Source of the DNA: JBOGFI01 sp050743365
GTDB lineage: Bacteria > Actinomycetota > Acidimicrobiia > IMCC26256 > JACDBD01
DNA length: 9,648 nt
NCBI GenBank assembly: GCA_050743365.1
Contig: JBOGFI010000146.1
Coordinates: forward strand, 1 to 9,648
Direction: 5' to 3'
Shown: in pieces, positions 6,161-9,648 of the stretch
How the letters are laid out: the number at the start of each line of letters is the position of its first letter
Position numbering within the stretch: the stretch's first letter is position 1
Program-made: the position numbers and the translations under genes
Notes under the pieces: model-generated
Databases searched by the model: none
What the model saw: the letters and a program-made list of their open reading frames with translations, nothing else
Told to the model about the DNA's origin: nothing

Positions 6161-6172
6161 CCGAATGTTCGG
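6161..6172. promoter_or_regulatory. Palindrome in the pcm/ABC divergent region, possible operator
   Basis: CCGAA-TG-TTCGG is an inverted repeat with two perfect 5-bp arms and a 2-bp spacer, the only clear palindrome I noticed in the 111-bp divergent gap. It lies about 26 bp before the ABC gene start, where a -35 or operator would sit. The arm sequence recalls LexA boxes but the spacing is wrong for one. Short palindromes are common in GC-rich DNA. Confidence 0.25.
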
Positions 6173-6198
6173 GATCGCCGGCGGCGTGGGATCATCAA

Positions 6199-7197
<999 letters not shown>

Positions 7198-7199
7198 CG

Positions 7200-8069
7200 A
7201 TGGCCACGACGGCCGAGCGCTCCGGCGACCGGAAGACGGCGCCCGCCGCCAGCGCGCCCGTGAGAACCCGGCGCGAGGGCCGCCTCGCCCGCAACCTGCG
7301 GACGATCGGCATGGTGTGGCAGCGCGAGCTCATCCGGTTCGTGCGTTCGCCGGCCCGAATCGTGTCGGGGCTGGCCCAGCCGGTGCTGTTCCTGTTCGTG
7401 CTCGGCGCCGGCATCGAGCCGCTGGTCGGCGACCGCTCCGCCGGCGGGGTCGACTACCAGGAGTTCATCTTCCCCGGCGTCGTCGCCATGTCGGTGCTGT
7501 TCTCGAGCCTGTTCTCGGCGATCTCGATCGTGTGGGACCGCGAGTTCGGCTTCCTGCGCGAGATGCTCGTCGCCCCGGTGAGCCGCACCGGGCTCGTGCT
7601 CGGCAAGGCGGTCGGCAGCGGCACGGTCGCGGTGCTCCAGGGCCTGGTGCTGCTGATCGCGGCGCCGATCGTCGGCGTCGACCTCGACCCGGTCGAGTTC
7701 GTCGAGATGTTCGGTCTCCTGCTGCTCCTTGCCTTCGCACTCAACGCCTTCGGCATCGTGATCGCCAGCCGCATGCAGCGCATGGAGAGCTTCCAGATGG
7801 TGATGAGCCTGGTGATCAACCCCATGCTATTCCTGTCGGGCGCGATCTTCCCGCTGGAGGGGCTGCCCACCTGGCTCGAGGTCGCGACCCGGGTGAACCC
7901 CGCGACCTACGGCGTCGACCCGATCCGCCGGGTCATGCTCGGCTCCGACGCCGCGCCCCTCACCTTCGGCGACTGGGTGGTGCCGATCTGGGTCGAGGTG
8001 CTGATCGTGTTGGCGCTGGGCACGGCGATGCTGGCGATCGCGGTGCGTAGCTTCCGCAAGACCGAGTAG
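7200..8069 (+). CDS. ABC-2 type exporter permease (DrrB-like)
   Basis: Membrane subunit pairing with the preceding ATPase. The 289 residues begin with a polar, basic cytoplasmic tail of about 50 residues. Six predicted membrane segments follow (about 54-71, 88-111, 138-159, 169-189, 199-218, 260-283). The ABC-2 membrane-domain hallmark IVWDREFGFLREMLVAPVSR (residues 110-129) follows the second segment, and the NPMLFLSGAIFPLEGLPTWL region (207-226) with NPATYGVDPIR after it is typical of DrrB-type permeases. Length and architecture are normal and nothing looks broken. The ATG at 7200 has a strong ribosome binding site and follows the ATPase stop by two bases. Probably expressed from the promoter region before the ATPase. 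Substrate unknown. Confidence 0.94.
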   Translation: MATTAERSGDRKTAPAASAPVRTRREGRLARNLRTIGMVWQRELIRFVRSPARIVSGLAQPVLFLFVLGAGIEPLVGDRSAGGVDYQEFIFPGVVAMSVLFSSLFSAISIVWDREFGFLREMLVAPVSRTGLVLGKAVGSGTVAVLQGLVLLIAAPIVGVDLDPVEFVEMFGLLLLLAFALNAFGIVIASRMQRMESFQMVMSLVINPMLFLSGAIFPLEGLPTWLEVATRVNPATYGVDPIRRVMLGSDAAPLTFGDWVVPIWVEVLIVLALGTAMLAIAVRSFRKTE

Positions 8070-8086
8070 CCCACCACGGTGCGGCG

Positions 8087-8182
8087 TTCGGTCGCTACTG
8101 GGGGGTCGTCCGCCCGTTCAGCGCGCTGATCCGTCGGCGCATCCTCGCGCTGGCCAAGCGCGACGCGCCGCGGCCGACCTGA
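8087..8182 (+). pseudogene. Possible C-terminal remnant of a lost gene (SRPBCC-like tail)
   Basis: In the 206-bp gap after the permease, one frame reads FGRYWGVVRPFSALIRRR, then ILALAKRDAPRPT and a stop at 8180-8182. The frame has no start codon back to a stop at 8048-8050. The mix of aromatic, basic and hydrophobic residues looks protein-like and recalls the tails of some actinobacterial SRPBCC/polyketide-cyclase-like proteins, from memory only. It may be the scar of a deleted gene, or chance in GC-rich DNA. Confidence 0.3.
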
Positions 8183-8183
8183 G

Positions 8184-8210
8184 GCCCGCGCCGGCTCCGC
8201 CCGCGCCGGC
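8184..8210 (+). repeat. Perfect 12-bp direct repeat with 3-bp spacer
   Basis: GCCCGCGCCGGC occurs at 8184-8195 and again at 8199-8210, separated by TCC. Each copy ends in the palindrome GCCGGC, so the two could also pair as a 6-bp stem with a 9-base loop. No T-tract follows, so it is at best a weak terminator for the ABC operon. Confidence 0.5.
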
Positions 8211-8227
8211 CGTGGAGACCCCTGTGA

Positions 8228-8262
8228 CTGGTGTGGCTGGTGTATGCAACTGGTGTATGCGA
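8228..8262 (+). repeat. 13-bp tandem repeat upstream of the acyltransferase gene
   Basis: CTGGTGTATGCAA (8237-8249) is followed directly by CTGGTGTATGCGA (8250-8262), 12 of 13 bases identical, and preceded by a partial copy CTGGTGTGG (8228-8236). The tract is visibly less GC-rich than its surroundings and ends 13 bp before the ATG at 8276, placing it in the promoter or leader. It could be an operator with two binding sites or a replication-slippage tract. Confidence 0.6.
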
Positions 8263-8275
8263 CGATTGACGCTTC

Positions 8276-9648
8276 ATGTCCGCTCCGGGCAGGGCCGGCA
8301 CGGTGACCGCAGCGGGTCGGGCCTCGACGCGGCTCGACCATGTACCCGCGCTCGACGGGTTGCGCGCGATCGCCGTGATCGCGGTCCTCCTCTACCACTC
8401 CGACCTGGGCTCCTTCCGGGGCGGGTTCCTGGGCGTCGACGTCTTCTTCGTGCTCAGCGGCTACCTCATCACCTGCGTCCTGCTGGCGGGCCGGCGGGGC
8501 GCCGGCGGGCTCCGACTGCGTGAGTTCTGGCTCCGGCGCGCCCGACGCCTGTTGCCCGCGCTGCTGCTCATGCTGGCGGTCACCTGCGCGTACACGGCCG
8601 TGTTCCTGCCCCACGAGGCCGCCAAGCTGCGCGGCGACGCCCTGGCCGCGCTCGGCTACGTGACGAACTGGCAGCTCGTGTTCGGCGACCAGTCCTACTT
8701 CGCCGCGGTCGGGCGGCCGTCGATGGTCCAGCACCTGTGGTCGCTCGCGGTCGAGGAGCAGTTCTACCTGGTCTGGCCGCTGCTGCTCGGCGCCGGCCTC
8801 CTGGCGTTCCGCCGGCGGCCGCGCCGTCTCGTGCTGCTGGTCCTGGCCGGCGCGGCCGCCTCTGCGCTCCTCATGGCGCTGCTCTACCACCCGACCGCCG
8901 ATCCGTCGCGCGTCTACTACGGCACCGACACCCACGCGACCGGGTTGCTGCTCGGGGCCGCCCTGGCGGTGGTGTGGCCGACCTGGCGTCTGAGCGACCG
9001 GACCGGGCGAGGCGCGCCGATCGTCCTGGACCTGGCCGGCCTCCTCGGTCTGGGCGCCCTCGTGTGGTGCTTCGACAACGTCAGCGAGTTCGACCCCGGC
9101 CTGTACCGGGGCGGCTACGCGGCGTTCGCGCTCGTCGCCGCGCTGGTGGTGGCGGCAGCGGTGCACCCCGCCGCCCGCCTCTGCGACGCCCTGCTCGGCA
9201 ACGCGCCCCTGCGCTGGATCGGGATGCGCTCGTACGGGATCTACCTGTGGCATTGGCCCGTCTACCTGGTGACCCGCCCCCGGCTCGACGTCCCGCTCAC
9301 CGGCGTTGCGCTGCTCGCCCTACGGGTGGCGATCACCGTCACGCTCGCCGCCCTGTCGTACCGCTTCGTCGAGGCGCCCATCCGCGCCGGCGCGATCGGG
9401 CGGTCCCTCGCCGCGCTCCGTCATGGCCGTCCCCAGCAGCGCCGGGTCCTCGTGCGCCGCCTGGGCCTGGCCGGGACCGGTGCGGTCGTTGCCGCCGCGC
9501 TGCTGGGGCTGGGTCTGGCGGCGGCGGACCCCGCGCCCCGCCCGCCGGGCTTCGCGACGAAGTCCATCCGCATCGCTGTGACCACCACGACGCCGACGAC
9601 CACGACGGAGGCTCCCCCGGTCACGGCGGCGGCGCCCAGCCCTGCGCC
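8276..9648 (+). CDS. Membrane acyltransferase-3 family protein (OafA/OatA-like), 3' truncated by the window
   Basis: An integral membrane O-acyltransferase that would transfer acyl (often acetyl) groups to a cell-surface glycan, peptidoglycan or glycolipid. The 457 visible residues start with LDHVPALDGLRAIAVIAVLLYH (conserved H41) and GGFLGVDVFFVLSGYLIT. They continue with QHLWSLAVEEQFYLVWPLLL (153-172), YYGTDTHATGLLLG (214-227, with H220 where Arg is usual), SYGIYLWHWPVYLV (319-332) and SYRFVEAPIR (361-370). About ten membrane segments are followed by another near 398-417. A Thr/Pro/Ala-rich linker (VTTTTPTTTTEAPP) then runs off the window with no stop. This layout usually leads to an extracytoplasmic SGNH-hydrolase domain, as in OatA. 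The ATG at 8276 has no clear ribosome binding site; a GTG at 8303, after GGGCAGGG, is an alternative start. Confidence 0.9.
   Translation, partial: MSAPGRAGTVTAAGRASTRLDHVPALDGLRAIAVIAVLLYHSDLGSFRGGFLGVDVFFVLSGYLITCVLLAGRRGAGGLRLREFWLRRARRLLPALLLMLAVTCAYTAVFLPHEAAKLRGDALAALGYVTNWQLVFGDQSYFAAVGRPSMVQHLWSLAVEEQFYLVWPLLLGAGLLAFRRRPRRLVLLVLAGAAASALLMALLYHPTADPSRVYYGTDTHATGLLLGAALAVVWPTWRLSDRTGRGAPIVLDLAGLLGLGALVWCFDNVSEFDPGLYRGGYAAFALVAALVVAAAVHPAARLCDALLGNAPLRWIGMRSYGIYLWHWPVYLVTRPRLDVPLTGVALLALRVAITVTLAALSYRFVEAPIRAGAIGRSLAALRHGRPQQRRVLVRRLGLAGTGAVVAAALLGLGLAAADPAPRPPGFATKSIRIAVTTTTPTTTTEAPPVTAAAPSPA

Noticed and set aside
6161..6172. A LexA/SOS box
   Set aside because: Actinobacterial LexA sites have CGAAC and GTTCG arms with a 4-bp spacer; here the arms and spacing do not fit.
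5455..6198. A 248-residue N-terminal extension of the ABC ATPase
   Set aside because: It is antisense to pcm, has shadow-type composition, and DrrA-like ATPases begin right at the GTG pair at 6199/6202.
8095..8301. A 68-codon minus-strand ORF in the gap before the acyltransferase
   Set aside because: No motif, His/Arg/Ser-rich composition, no ribosome binding site seen; it overlaps the acyltransferase start.
7907..9253. A 448-codon minus-strand frame across the permease end and the acyltransferase
   Set aside because: Gln/Arg/Glu/Val-rich shadow composition and it is opposite two genes with clear membrane-protein motifs.

Overview
The window is very GC-rich coding DNA with G/C-ending codons, tightly packed genes, many ATGA- or TGATG-type junctions and frequent GTG starts. 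Together with a DUF1876 (Rv1738-like) gene and a FadD19-like acyl-CoA synthetase, this points to an actinomycete (Actinomycetota). Acidimicrobiia or a similar deep lineage is a guess that the sequence alone cannot confirm. I see no tRNA, rRNA, CRISPR array, insertion sequence or phage gene. All gene calls come from reading motifs; no database search was run.

Left part (1-3404): the end of a single-TM, Pro/Ala-rich protein is translationally coupled to a membrane-bound GAF-GGDEF diguanylate cyclase. This pair converges, 16 bp apart, with a minus-strand operon. That operon runs, in transcription order, from a 79-aa acidic helical protein, to an AbiEii/MNT-type nucleotidyltransferase that overlaps it by 77 nt, to a FadD-type acyl-CoA synthetase that shares one base with the nucleotidyltransferase stop codon. 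The small protein and nucleotidyltransferase look like a toxin-antitoxin-like module placed directly in front of a lipid-metabolism gene.

Middle part (4089-6087): a 62-bp divergent intergenic region holds back-to-back candidate promoters, both placed as for leaderless mRNAs. It drives the minus-strand operon one way and a cytosolic CapA-family metallophosphatase-like protein the other. CapA meets, tail to tail with a 1-bp gap, a small DUF1876 protein with an excellent Shine-Dalgarno. Next comes protein-L-isoaspartate O-methyltransferase (pcm). The DUF1876 and pcm products both suggest stress or stationary-phase maintenance.

Right part (6199-9648): a two-gene DrrA/DrrB-like ABC-2 exporter (ATPase, then permease) is followed by a 206-bp gap. 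The gap holds a possible C-terminal gene remnant, a 12-bp direct repeat and a 13-bp tandem repeat. A membrane acyltransferase-3 (OafA/OatA-like) gene then runs off the window in a Thr-rich linker, which suggests an extracytoplasmic C-terminal domain beyond the edge.

Most of the window is ordinary chromosomal housekeeping and envelope content. The least ordinary element is the small-protein/nucleotidyltransferase pair fused by overlaps to the acyl-CoA synthetase.
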